Shown here: positions 1 through 6,319 of the stretch, piece after piece
How the letters are laid out: each line of letters begins with the position of its first letter
Position numbering within the stretch: position 1 is the stretch's first letter
Origin: JANLIQ01 sp964358205
GTDB lineage: Bacteria > Patescibacteriota > UBA1384 > 2-12-FULL-50-11
Assembly (NCBI GenBank): GCA_964358205.1
Contig: CAYHNZ010000010.1
Coordinates: 1-24,673, forward strand
Reading direction: 5' to 3'
DNA length: 24,673 nt
Notes under the pieces: model-generated
Told to the model about the DNA's origin: nothing
Databases searched by the model: none
The model's input: only the letters and a program-made list of their open reading frames with translations
Made by a program: the position numbers and the translations under genes

Positions 1-1
1 G

Positions 2-109
2 GTTGCTTATGAAGACCTAGATGCTGGAGCCCTGGGCGGAGAGCTAGTGGATATCGTTAGCAAAACTTCCAAGCTCCTTGCTAACTTGCGTGGCCCGTTG
101 GTTACTTAA
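2..109 (+). CDS. 3' end of an unknown gene (partial)
   Basis: An open frame enters from the left edge and ends at TAA (107-109), giving 35 residues that end in ANLRGPLVT. The tail contains a short stretch (ELVDIVSKTSKLLANL) that could be an amphipathic helix. I do not recognise the protein. A two-way terminator follows about 55 bases downstream, which supports this as the true end of a plus-strand unit. Too little is present to assign a function. Confidence 0.45.
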   Translation, partial: VAYEDLDAGALGGELVDIVSKTSKLLANLRGPLVT

Positions 110-164
110 GGCCGATCCGAGTGCTATTGACAAATCAAAGTCAATTTAGTACTCTTAGTTTAAG

Positions 165-212
165 AAAATCCCCTGCCGGAGATTTACAAGTCTCCAATCG
201 GTGGGGATTTTT
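165..212. terminator. Bidirectional intrinsic terminator between convergent genes
   Basis: The outer arms AAAATCCCC (165-173) and GGGGATTTT (203-211) pair perfectly. An inner hairpin, GGAGA (178-182) with TCTCC (191-195), sits inside. The A-tract on the left and T-tract on the right give a U-run on both strands. It lies between the plus-strand gene ending at 109 and the minus-strand gene ending at 215, so it can stop both. Confidence 0.8.
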
Positions 213-214
213 GT

Positions 215-622
215 TTAATCGGGTGGGAAAACAGAAATGAAATGTTTTTCTTTTGATCTTGAATCCTCTCTAACCTGGACATAAAACAATTCATCATTTG
301 GGCTATTACCGGCGAAACGATAGAGATTGTCTCCACTTTCTTTACGACTGGTTGGCTCGATAGTACTGAACTGAATCAATTCTAAAGCGCAGGGATAGAA
401 TTTAAGTCGTCGCTTCCGGTCACCAAAGTTTTTCTTTTCAAGATGTTGCCAAAACTGTGTCAGGAATATCTTTTCCTTACCGAAATACATCGATCGAAGA
501 TACGGCTTCCTCTTGGTCCGATTCTCGATTTTGTGAAAAAGTTTTCTAGCAACCGGTGCGACATCAGAATACCTCCTGCCGTAAATTGGTTTTGTTTTGC
601 ACCGATAGCTTCCGTCGGCCAT
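215..622 (-). CDS. Small basic protein, possible BECR-fold nuclease (unproven)
   Basis: 135 residues, strongly basic in the first two thirds (FHKIENRTKRKPY, GDRKRRLKF). The C-terminal part alternates in a strand-like way (LYRFAGN, ELFYVQVRED, KHFISVFP). I recall similar small proteins, with a YFGKEK..FLTQFW..L...DR.RRLK core and a RFAG...F.VQ..ED...K.F.SVFP end, from CPR genomes, but cannot name a validated family. The basic start and terminal beta strands could fit a RelE/barnase-like (BECR) nuclease; that is a guess. The gene has its own extended -10 box 8 nt before the ATG and a terminator just beyond its stop. It is transcribed divergently from the gene at 754. Confidence 0.65.
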   Translation of the reverse strand: MADGSYRCKTKPIYGRRYSDVAPVARKLFHKIENRTKRKPYLRSMYFGKEKIFLTQFWQHLEKKNFGDRKRRLKFYPCALELIQFSTIEPTSRKESGDNLYRFAGNSPNDELFYVQVREDSRSKEKHFISVFPPD

Positions 623-630
623 ATCTTCCG

Positions 631-639
631 ATTGTATCA
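631..639 (-). promoter_or_regulatory. Extended -10 promoter for the 215-622 gene
   Basis: On the minus strand the sequence reads TGATACAAT, a TGN extension followed by a good -10 hexamer. The last base of the -10 box is 8 nt from the ATG at 622, so the transcript would start at or very near the start codon. No clear -35 is visible, as expected for an extended -10 promoter. Confidence 0.5.
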
Positions 640-673
640 GGAAAAATTAACTCAAAAATCAGGGCGAATAACC

Positions 674-702
674 TTGGCGATGGTGGCTATTTATGGTATG
701 GT
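674..702 (+). promoter_or_regulatory. Promoter for the 754-1461 gene
   Basis: TTGGCG (674-679), a 17-base spacer, then TATGGT (697-702) preceded by TGG, an extended -10. Predicted transcription start is near 709, giving a leader of about 45 nt that carries a strong AGGAGG (742-747) six bases before the GTG start. Confidence 0.5.
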
Positions 703-753
703 AACCCCGCTTTCAATCGTGAAGGCCAATGGTTTAACAACAGGAGGCAAGTC

Positions 754-1461
754 GTGTCTACGGCAAGTCAAATTCAAGAAAAAGAAAAGAAATTCGGCGA
801 CGATGCGGGGTTACTGCATCAAGTCGCTCTGTCGCTTCGGGCAGTCTGCAAAGACGAGACCGAAGCCCGTGTAGTAGCTACCAGGCTGGCTCACGATCGC
901 CCGTTTCTGACGAAAGTGGTCACGCTAGCGCTTGGTAAGCCCAAGCGAAGCCGATTCTCAAAGGGATTGGTCGATAGCGACCTGCTCGAGCCAGTTACGA
1001 CCGTTTCAGTCGGAGCGGTCAAGGCCTTCAGTGCCAGGGAGAAATTCCAGATCAGCACCCAGGATGGTGTGAAGATCGGCGGGCTCGGCGATAACTTCAA
1101 AAAGCACTTTCTTGCCGGCACCGGCAAGATCGAGCTCGATGTCCCGGCCCAAAAATTGCGGGTCCACAAGCTCCGCAGGAACTTATTCGACCGTCCGATT
1201 CTCGTCGAACTTGGCGGTGAACTGGTCGTGGAGACCTACCTGGCGACAATGTTCGCCCGGATGAAGAAGCAAGGTATGGGTCAAGCCGGCGTTTTGATCG
1301 TCGATGGCAAAGCTAATATCTTTTACATCAAGGACGACAAAGGGGTGCTCTGGGCGGTTCTCTGCCGTTGGGACGCTGACAACGGCGCTTGGTATGTCGA
1401 GGCCTATCCGGTCACGAGCCCGTACGATTGGGGTGCTGGCTCCCAGGTGCTCTCCCGCTGA
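754..1461 (+). CDS. Conserved hypothetical protein of a CPR-type family
   Basis: 235 residues from a GTG at 754, chosen because AGGAGG (742-747) lies at ideal distance; the open frame extends upstream without any ribosome site. Residues about 1-60 look helical and charged. The core contains FSKGLVDSDLLEPVTTVSV and later ILVELGGE, then ANIFYIKD.KGVLWAV, and it ends SQVLSR. I recall a multi-copy family of uncharacterised Patescibacteria proteins with the same landmarks (LVD..LLEPVTTVSV, ELGGE...ET, ANIFYI.D..GVL.AV, final VFSR). There is no signal peptide, membrane segment or catalytic motif I can identify. It has its own promoter and strong Shine-Dalgarno, unlike the housekeeping genes nearby. 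Function unknown. Confidence 0.8.
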   Translation: MSTASQIQEKEKKFGDDAGLLHQVALSLRAVCKDETEARVVATRLAHDRPFLTKVVTLALGKPKRSRFSKGLVDSDLLEPVTTVSVGAVKAFSAREKFQISTQDGVKIGGLGDNFKKHFLAGTGKIELDVPAQKLRVHKLRRNLFDRPILVELGGELVVETYLATMFARMKKQGMGQAGVLIVDGKANIFYIKDDKGVLWAVLCRWDADNGAWYVEAYPVTSPYDWGAGSQVLSR

Positions 1462-1650
1462 TTCTCGAGCCCTTTGATCTTTTGGTATCTCTGGGCTCTC
1501 GAACCCTTTGGCTCTTTGTCGCTTTGGCGATGGGGAGCCATTTTGTTACAATCAATTTTGAAATCGTGAAGCCCAACGGCCATTGGCTTTTGGCCACGAA
1601 CAAACCCTAATTATTATTCACAAAAATTAGATTTTGAAGCCTTTTTAAGG
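1462..1650. other. Intergenic region with weak hairpin and repeated CTTTGG words
   Basis: About 200 bases without a convincing gene separate the 754 gene from metG. TCGAGCCC (1465-1472) and GGGCTC (1493-1498) can form a hairpin with a 20-base loop. Variants of CCTTTGG/CTTTGGC recur through about 1470-1530. GGCCA (about 1579) and TGGCC (about 1591) form a second small hairpin. No U-tract follows either, so I do not call a terminator. Confidence 0.4.
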
Positions 1651-1656
1651 CATAAT
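1651..1656 (+). promoter_or_regulatory. -10 box for metG, near-leaderless start
   Basis: CATAAT lies 6 bases before the GTG start at 1663 and no Shine-Dalgarno is present. TAATAC, offset by two bases, is an alternative reading. Either predicts a transcript with essentially no 5' leader. No good -35 hexamer is visible. Confidence 0.45.
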
Positions 1657-1662
1657 ACAGGG

Positions 1663-3057
1663 GTGAAAAAGACCTACATCACCACTAGCATTGCATATGT
1701 AAACGCCGAGCCGCATATCGGTTTTTTGTACGAGCTCTTGGCGGGGGATGTTCTGAAACGACACTACCAGTCGCAAGGTGAATCAGTTTTCTTCCTGACC
1801 GGCACCGACGAACATGGCATTAAAGTTGCTCAAGCGGCCACGGTGGCAGGTAAAGAGCCACAACAATTTGTCGACCAAGTTTCGAAGAAATTCGAAGCCC
1901 TAGGTCAGGATTTCAATATTGATTTCGACTACTTCATCCGTACCACCAACCCCCAACATCAAAAGTTTGTCCAAGAAAAATGGTTACAGCTCGAAAAAGC
2001 CGGCGTTTTGAAAAAGAAAAAATACACTGGCCTTTATTGCTCCGGTTGCGAAGCCTTCAAGACCGAAGGCGAGATCGAAGGCGGTAAGTGCGCCATCCAC
2101 GAAAAAGAACTAGAGAAAATTGAAGAAGAGAATTGGTTCCTAAAGATTCACGATTTTAGATTTAAGATTAAAGAATGGATAAATGAGGCGGTGTTTCCGG
2201 TTAGTCGGCGTCAGGAAGTGATTAATATTCTCGATTCGGGGGCTTACGACGAGGTGTCGGTTTCTCGCTCGCGCGAGCGCTACGGTTGGGGCGTGCCGGT
2301 GCCAGGCGACGAGGGCCAAATTATGTATGTCTGGGCCGACGCCTTGTTCAACTACATTTCGGGTCCAGAAATACATTTCGGAACGTCCGCCAGCCGGCGG
2401 ATGTGGCCGGCCGACATTCAAATTATCGGCAAAGATATCTTGAAGTTTCACGCCATCATCTGGCCGGCTTTGCTTCTGGCTTGTGGCTACGAATTACCGA
2501 AAAAATTACTGGTGCACGGGTTTATCAATGTCGACGGCAAAAAGATGTCCAAAAGTTTGGGCAATGTCATCGCCCCCCAACAATTGCTCGAACGATACGG
2601 CGTTGAGGCCAGTCGCTACCTCATTTTCCGTGGCCTATCGTTTGATGACGACAGCAACTTCACCTGGGCTGATTTTGACCACCTCTACAACGGGGAACTA
2701 GCCAATGGGTTGGGTAACTTGGTCGCTCGAATAATTGGCATTACTAAGAATCTGGACACATATTCTCTACCAGAACTGGCTCTACCGACCGCTGTCGAAA
2801 AAGAATTTGATTTTAGGGGGGCGCTCGGCACTGCTAACCAGCTAATCAATCGGGCTGATGGAATTATTACTAGCGAAAAACTCTGGGAGCATTCGGATAC
2901 TAAAATCTCACTGATCGATGCCGCTGTCAGTCATCTTCTGGAAGCGACTCGAATTCTTGAACCATTTATGCCCAACACGGCAGTTGAAATTCGTCGCCAG
3001 CTGACCGAGCTTGATTCGAAGCCGCTTTTCCCCCGCCTACGCTCCCTCCTTCGCTAA
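1663..3057 (+). CDS. metG: Methionyl-tRNA synthetase (short form)
   Basis: Charges tRNA-Met with methionine in the cytoplasm. Class I signatures are clear: the HIGH variant PHIG (17-20), TDEHG (48-52), a zinc knuckle with C126, C129, C143 and H146, WADAL (224-228) and KMSKS (294-298). The anticodon-binding helical domain follows (from about residue 335). At 464 residues it lacks the C-terminal tRNA-binding domain seen in many homologues. Its last residues (PRLRSLLR) and its stop codon fall inside an intergenic-type hairpin repeat (3031-3098), so the C-terminus appears to have been rewritten by repeat DNA. A 16-bp palindrome (2386-2401) lies in frame before WPAD. GTG start with a -10 box 6 bases upstream. 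The permease and tatD follow; metG next to tatD is a common bacterial arrangement. Confidence 0.95.
   Translation: MKKTYITTSIAYVNAEPHIGFLYELLAGDVLKRHYQSQGESVFFLTGTDEHGIKVAQAATVAGKEPQQFVDQVSKKFEALGQDFNIDFDYFIRTTNPQHQKFVQEKWLQLEKAGVLKKKKYTGLYCSGCEAFKTEGEIEGGKCAIHEKELEKIEEENWFLKIHDFRFKIKEWINEAVFPVSRRQEVINILDSGAYDEVSVSRSRERYGWGVPVPGDEGQIMYVWADALFNYISGPEIHFGTSASRRMWPADIQIIGKDILKFHAIIWPALLLACGYELPKKLLVHGFINVDGKKMSKSLGNVIAPQQLLERYGVEASRYLIFRGLSFDDDSNFTWADFDHLYNGELANGLGNLVARIIGITKNLDTYSLPELALPTAVEKEFDFRGALGTANQLINRADGIITSEKLWEHSDTKISLIDAAVSHLLEATRILEPFMPNTAVEIRRQLTELDSKPLFPRLRSLLR
2386..2401. repeat. In-frame GC palindrome inside metG
   Basis: TCCGCC, AGCC, GGCGGA form a short perfect-armed palindrome. 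It encodes part of the loop SASRRM just before the conserved WPADIQIIGKDI block, at a place where MetRS lengths vary. From memory, palindromes of the form CCGCCAG-x-x-GGCGG are frequent in CPR genomes. Confidence 0.5.
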
Positions 3058-3098
3058 AAGCTACGGAAGGGCAAGAAAGCTACGGCGGGCAAGCCCGA
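3031..3098. repeat. Hairpin repeat (GCTACGG / CCTTCGC words) at the metG 3' end
   Basis: CCCGCC near 3033 pairs with GGCGGG (3084-3089), and CCCTCCTTCGC pairs imperfectly with GCTACGGAAGGG, leaving the metG stop TAA (3055-3057) at the loop. The words GCTACGG and CCTTCGC also occur, inverted, in the in-frame insert of mnmA near 7960-7985 (GCCGTAGC, GCGAAGG), so the two are members of one repeat family. Confidence 0.55.
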
Positions 3099-3107
3099 CC
3101 TAACCAG

Positions 3108-3230
3108 CGAAGTCTAAAGGCATAAGGCTAAAGTCTAATTTAAGTTTCAAGTAGCAAGTTTTGAAAGTATGGTACTTAAAACTTTAGACTTCAGACTTAG
3201 TTCAGACTTGAGACTTTAGACTTCAGATTT
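3108..3230. repeat. Degenerate AGTCTAAAG repeat array forming an inverted repeat
   Basis: The left half runs in words such as AAGTCTAAAGG, AAGGCTAAAGTC and TTTCAAGTAGCAAG. The right half runs in their complements (ACTTTAGACTTCAGACTT, TTGAGACTTTAGACTT). The whole can fold into one long imperfect hairpin. The same word family fills the gaps at 9369-9490, 18913-18985 and 22548-22728. Its right end supplies the -35 box and spacer of the permease promoter. Confidence 0.7.
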
Positions 3231-3236
3231 TATAAT
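3208..3236 (+). promoter_or_regulatory. Promoter for the permease-tatD genes, built partly from repeat DNA
   Basis: TTGAGA (3208-3213), a 17-base spacer and a consensus TATAAT (3231-3236). The -35 and spacer are repeat words. The predicted start near 3243 falls within a small perfect hairpin (CCCAGC 3239-3244, GCTGGG 3248-3253) that ends three bases before the ATG at 3257. Confidence 0.65.
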
Positions 3237-3256
3237 TTCCCAGCTATGCTGGGATT

Positions 3257-4105
3257 ATGTTCTCCGCTCTCATCGCCGCTTTGGGTAATGCCAGTGGCTT
3301 AATTATTGATAAAGTCGCCCTAACTCGTCGTCAGGTGCCGTTGCGGATTTTCATTCCGGTCGTTTTTACTTTTCTTTTTGCCTTTACGATCATCTTCACT
3401 CCACTTTTCGGTTTTGCCGATTGGCAGACGGCGCTCTTGCCGAACAATCTGTTTCTCACCCTTCTAATGATTGTCATCGCTATTTCCTGGAATGTCTTGA
3501 CCTACCAGAGCCTACAGCGCGAATCGGTTCATCAACACGAGGTTATTTTAATGACCGGGCCGATTGTGACAATCTTACTAGCGGCGCTGTTTTTTCAGGA
3601 AGAATTCAATTTGACGATCTTTGCCCTTGGGCTTATTGCCAGCTTGGCGATGCTGATTGCTCGAACGGAACGGCATCATTTTAAGATCAGCAAAATCGCC
3701 TACAACCTCTTTCTGGCGGTTGTTCTGATGTCGATTGAGAATATCATCATTCGCGAGCTTCTTTACTCCTATTCACCAATCTCTCTCTATGCTATCCGAA
3801 CATTCTTTTTGGCGGGATTCTTCTGGCTCTATTACCGTCCGAAGCTCTCGGAGGTTAGGGGGTCGCCACTATGGTTGCTGGGAGCTTCCGGTGCGGTTGG
3901 AGCCGTATCGATGATCGCCCGTTTCTACGCTTTTGGTTCGTTTGGCGTTATCTTCACGACTCTTATCTCAACCCTGGCACCAATTATCGTCTTTGTTGGG
4001 TCGTGGGAGATACTTCATGAGCGAATCCGACTTCGAGTGATCGTTGCCTCGTTAGTTATCTTGGTTTGCGTGGCCGTAGCAACAGTACTTACTGATATGC
4101 TCTGA
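3257..4105 (+). CDS. EamA/DMT-like membrane permease
   Basis: 282 residues, almost wholly hydrophobic, with about ten predicted membrane helices in two five-helix halves (roughly residues 1-135 and 146-282). This is the architecture of the drug/metabolite transporter superfamily. Typical features are the short N-terminal helix with ALGNASGLIIDKVAL, the helix-loop-helix GPIVTILLAALFFQEE near the end of the first half, and the matching APIIVFVGSWEILHERI near the end of the second. Substrate cannot be read from sequence. ATG start 21 bases after a strong -10 box. Its TGA overlaps the ATG of tatD by one base (TGATG), so the two are translationally coupled. Confidence 0.75.
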   Translation: MFSALIAALGNASGLIIDKVALTRRQVPLRIFIPVVFTFLFAFTIIFTPLFGFADWQTALLPNNLFLTLLMIVIAISWNVLTYQSLQRESVHQHEVILMTGPIVTILLAALFFQEEFNLTIFALGLIASLAMLIARTERHHFKISKIAYNLFLAVVLMSIENIIIRELLYSYSPISLYAIRTFFLAGFFWLYYRPKLSEVRGSPLWLLGASGAVGAVSMIARFYAFGSFGVIFTTLISTLAPIIVFVGSWEILHERIRLRVIVASLVILVCVAVATVLTDML

Positions 4106-4908
4106 TGCGGGGAGTCGACACTCATACCCATTTGGACTTCCCGCAATTTGATGCCGATCGAGTTGGGCTAATCGCCGCATTAGCCGCAGAAGAAATTGGG
4201 GTGATTAACGTTGCCACTGACTGGGAATCAAATCAAAAAGTCGTCGATCTGGCTAACAATAACGACTTGGTTTGGGGGGCGGTGGGTTTGCACCCGACCG
4301 AAATTAATCCCAATACGCTAGCCGATCTAACTGATCAACTGGCAGGGCTGGAAACTTTAGCTAGGTCTAATCAGAAGGTTGTCGCTATCGGCGAAGTTGG
4401 GCTCGATTACTATCGAGAGGAGTCAAGATCGCAAGCCGAAACTCAAAAAGCGGTTTTGCGGCAATTTCTGACCTTGGCGGCTGAACTTAATTTGCCGGTG
4501 ATTTTTCATTGTCGCGATGCTTATGGTGACTTGCTAACCATGTTGGCTGATTACCCGAAGACAATGGGAGTAATTCACTGCTTCACCGGTTCGGCTGACG
4601 AAGCAAAAAAGTTTCTGGATTTAGGACTGTTTATTTCATTCACTGCCACCATTACCTATGAAGCCAACGACAATCAGCGCCAAACGGTTGCAACGGTACC
4701 GCTAGAAAAAATGTTTCTAGAAACCGATAGCCCATTTTTGGTACCACAGGCTCGTCGGGGTACTCGGAACGATCCACGAACCATTCTTGAAGTCGCCCGA
4801 ACAATCGCCGCAGTCAAGAAAGTAAGTGAGGAAGAAGTCTTGAAACAAACAACCGCTAATGCAATAGGATTTTTTGGCCTAGCGCCAAAAAATCAGAATC
4901 AAGAATGA
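4105..4908 (+). CDS. tatD: TatD family metal-dependent DNase
   Basis: Cytoplasmic TIM-barrel hydrolase of the amidohydrolase fold, acting as a 3'-5' DNase in characterised members. Metal-site residues are visible: H7 and H9 (THTH), E97 in AIGEVGLDYY, H135 in IFHCRDA, H158 in VIHCFTG and D208 in LETDSP. Its 267 residues are the usual family length. The last residues (PKNQNQE) and the TGA stop are encoded by AATCAGAATCAAGAATGAAG, the first copies of the AGAATTA-type repeat that fills the following gap, so the tail looks repeat-derived. Start overlaps the permease stop by one base. Confidence 0.93.
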   Translation: MRGVDTHTHLDFPQFDADRVGLIAALAAEEIGVINVATDWESNQKVVDLANNNDLVWGAVGLHPTEINPNTLADLTDQLAGLETLARSNQKVVAIGEVGLDYYREESRSQAETQKAVLRQFLTLAAELNLPVIFHCRDAYGDLLTMLADYPKTMGVIHCFTGSADEAKKFLDLGLFISFTATITYEANDNQRQTVATVPLEKMFLETDSPFLVPQARRGTRNDPRTILEVARTIAAVKKVSEEEVLKQTTANAIGFFGLAPKNQNQE

Positions 4909-4980
4909 AGAATTTAGAGTTAAGAATTAATTATCGAAACCCATTTCTATATTCCAAATTCCTAATTCTTAATTCCTCCC
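4890..4980. repeat. AGAATTAAG-type degenerate inverted repeat
   Basis: Forward words (AATCAGAATCAAGAATGAAG, TAGAGTTAAGAATTAATTA) are followed by complements (TTCCAAATTCC, TAATTCTTAATTCC). The array starts inside the tatD coding end and stops just before the ATG at 4985. TATATT near 4948 is the only -10-like word; no Shine-Dalgarno is present. Confidence 0.6.
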
Positions 4981-4984
4981 TCCC

Positions 4985-5959
4985 ATGAACTGGGTTGACC
5001 TTATTATTCTCGGAGCTTTCCTGTTTTACTTTTTCGAGGGAATTCGTCGAGGCTTTATTGAGCAAACGCTAGAGCTGATCGGATTCTTTGTGACCATTTT
5101 CTTAGCCCTGCTGGGCTATCACTATTTTGGCGCTCTGGTGATGGAAAAAACCGGCATTCAACGCCCAGCGTCCGACCCGATCGCTTTCATTGTCCTTTGG
5201 TTCTTGTACCAAGTTATATATTCACTAATTTTGCGCTTCACCTATCCCAATATTCCGGCGAAAATCCGCCAAGCCCTACCCAATCGGTTGGCGGGGCTAG
5301 TCCCGGCGTTTTTGAAAGGCATGGTTATCCTCTCGGTCATCTTAACTGTTGTCATTTCAGTGCCGGTGCCAGCTAAGTTGAAGTCGGAAATCAGCAATTC
5401 ATTACTTGGCAGTCGGTTTGTCAACAACTCGGCGACAGTTGAGAGTTATATCAACAAAATTGCCGGAGGCGACCTCAAAGAATCGCTGACGTTCTTAACA
5501 ATACCGACGCAGACTGAACAGATTGTCGAACCCAGTGAAAAGGTTGATCTGAAATTCACCACGAACGAGACTTCAATCGATGAAGCCTCCGAAACCAAGA
5601 TGTTCCAATGGGTTAACGAGGAACGGGTTAAGGCGGGGGTCAAGCCCTTAAAGCTCGATGCTAAACTAACCGGGGTTGCCCGGGCGCATTCGCAAGATAT
5701 GTTTAATAACGGCTATTTTGCCCACGAAAATCCCGCTGGCCTATCGCCATTTGATCGAATGGCTAGAGACGGCATCACCTTTGAGGTAGCCGGTGAAAAT
5801 TTGGCTTACGCCCCGTCAGTCGAGTTGGCCCATAGCGGGCTAATGCGTTCGCCCGGGCATCGAAAGAATATCTTGAGCCCTGACTACGGCCACGTCGGCT
5901 ACGGCATTATCGACGGGGGAATCTACGGCAAGATGTTTAGTCAAGAGTTTACGGATTGA
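4985..5959 (+). CDS. CvpA membrane domain fused to an extracellular CAP (SCP/PR-1) domain
   Basis: 324 residues. Residues 1 to about 130 contain four hydrophobic helices and match the colicin V production (CvpA) fold, including the early VDLIILGAFLFYFFEGIRRG segment. A linker (about 140-205) follows, then a CAP domain to the end. CAP hallmarks are H225 (ARAHSQDM), H237 (FAHENP), E261 (AGENLAY) and H282 (GHRKNIL), the usual metal-binding cavity set, with VGYGI near the end. The CAP domain should lie outside the membrane. Its role is unknown; cell-wall or peptide processing has been suggested for bacterial CAP proteins. It is last in the metG-tatD group. A hairpin (5985-5999) followed by seven T lies just downstream and may act as its terminator. 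Confidence 0.88.
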   Translation: MNWVDLIILGAFLFYFFEGIRRGFIEQTLELIGFFVTIFLALLGYHYFGALVMEKTGIQRPASDPIAFIVLWFLYQVIYSLILRFTYPNIPAKIRQALPNRLAGLVPAFLKGMVILSVILTVVISVPVPAKLKSEISNSLLGSRFVNNSATVESYINKIAGGDLKESLTFLTIPTQTEQIVEPSEKVDLKFTTNETSIDEASETKMFQWVNEERVKAGVKPLKLDAKLTGVARAHSQDMFNNGYFAHENPAGLSPFDRMARDGITFEVAGENLAYAPSVELAHSGLMRSPGHRKNILSPDYGHVGYGIIDGGIYGKMFSQEFTD

Positions 5960-5984
5960 TTTTTAGAAATCCAGAATCAAAATT

Positions 5985-6258
5985 TGCCACTGCGTGGCAG
6001 GAGCTTTTTTTGCAAAGGACGGGGGCTTAGTTGCGAAGCAGCCCCCATCCTCTGCACTCCACCCCCGCACGCTCGCTTTCGCGAATAAGGAATCGCCGAA
6101 AATTTCGCTAAGCTGCTGCCGCGATAATTTCCGGCTAGATGTTATTAGGATAGACCGGAAGGATCGCTGTTCAAACTCCCGTTTTTGTTAATTATTAAGC
6201 CATGGCTCGCCACTTTTTGACTATCAGGATATTAGAAGAATGGCTCGCGGTTTTTCGG
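5985..6258. repeat. Structured repeat element, copy A
   Basis: This gene-free stretch holds, in order: hairpin TGCCAC/GTGGCA (5985-5999) and T7 (6005-6011); a long hairpin with arms 6011-6026 and 6041-6056, two mismatches per 16 bases, and loop TTAGTTGCGAAGCA; a CACGCTCGC stretch near 6070 with GCTCGCTTTCGCGA able to fold; and two tandem copies of an ATGGCTCGC motif (6200-6219 and 6240-6258, 38 bases apart). The same parts in the same order recur at 24381-24573. The first hairpin may also terminate the CvpA-CAP transcript. No convincing coding frame. Confidence 0.65.
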
Positions 6259-6277
6259 TTGATTAGGATAAAGAAAA

Positions 6278-6308
6278 GGCCGGGCGAAACTTTGGGTTTC
6301 GTCCGGCC
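6278..6308 (-). terminator. Intrinsic terminator of the 6320-6862 gene
   Basis: The arms at 6278-6290 (GGCCGGGCGAAAC) and 6296-6308 (GTTTCGTCCGGCC) pair over 13 bases with one G-T pair. On the minus strand the hairpin is followed by TTTTCTTT. It is the only strong stem in this gap that suits the minus-strand gene. Confidence 0.85.
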
Positions 6309-6319
6309 GGGAGGTCTTC

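Noticed and set aside
127..155. TTGACA, 17-base spacer, TACTCT as a promoter
   Set aside because: The -10 matches only half of the consensus, and any transcript would run straight into the terminator at 165-212.
1389..1610. Open frame overlapping the end of the 754 gene and the following gap
   Set aside because: No ribosome site; overlaps a better supported gene in another frame and then low-complexity CTTTGG words.
2386..2401. Palindrome in metG as a terminator
   Set aside because: No T-tract and it is inside a continuous conserved coding frame.
3108..3230. AGTCTAAAG arrays as CRISPR
   Set aside because: Words are short and degenerate with no spacers, and no cas genes are present.
5994..6191. 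Open frame within repeat element A
   Set aside because: It is read through hairpin arms, has no start signal and no recognisable features.
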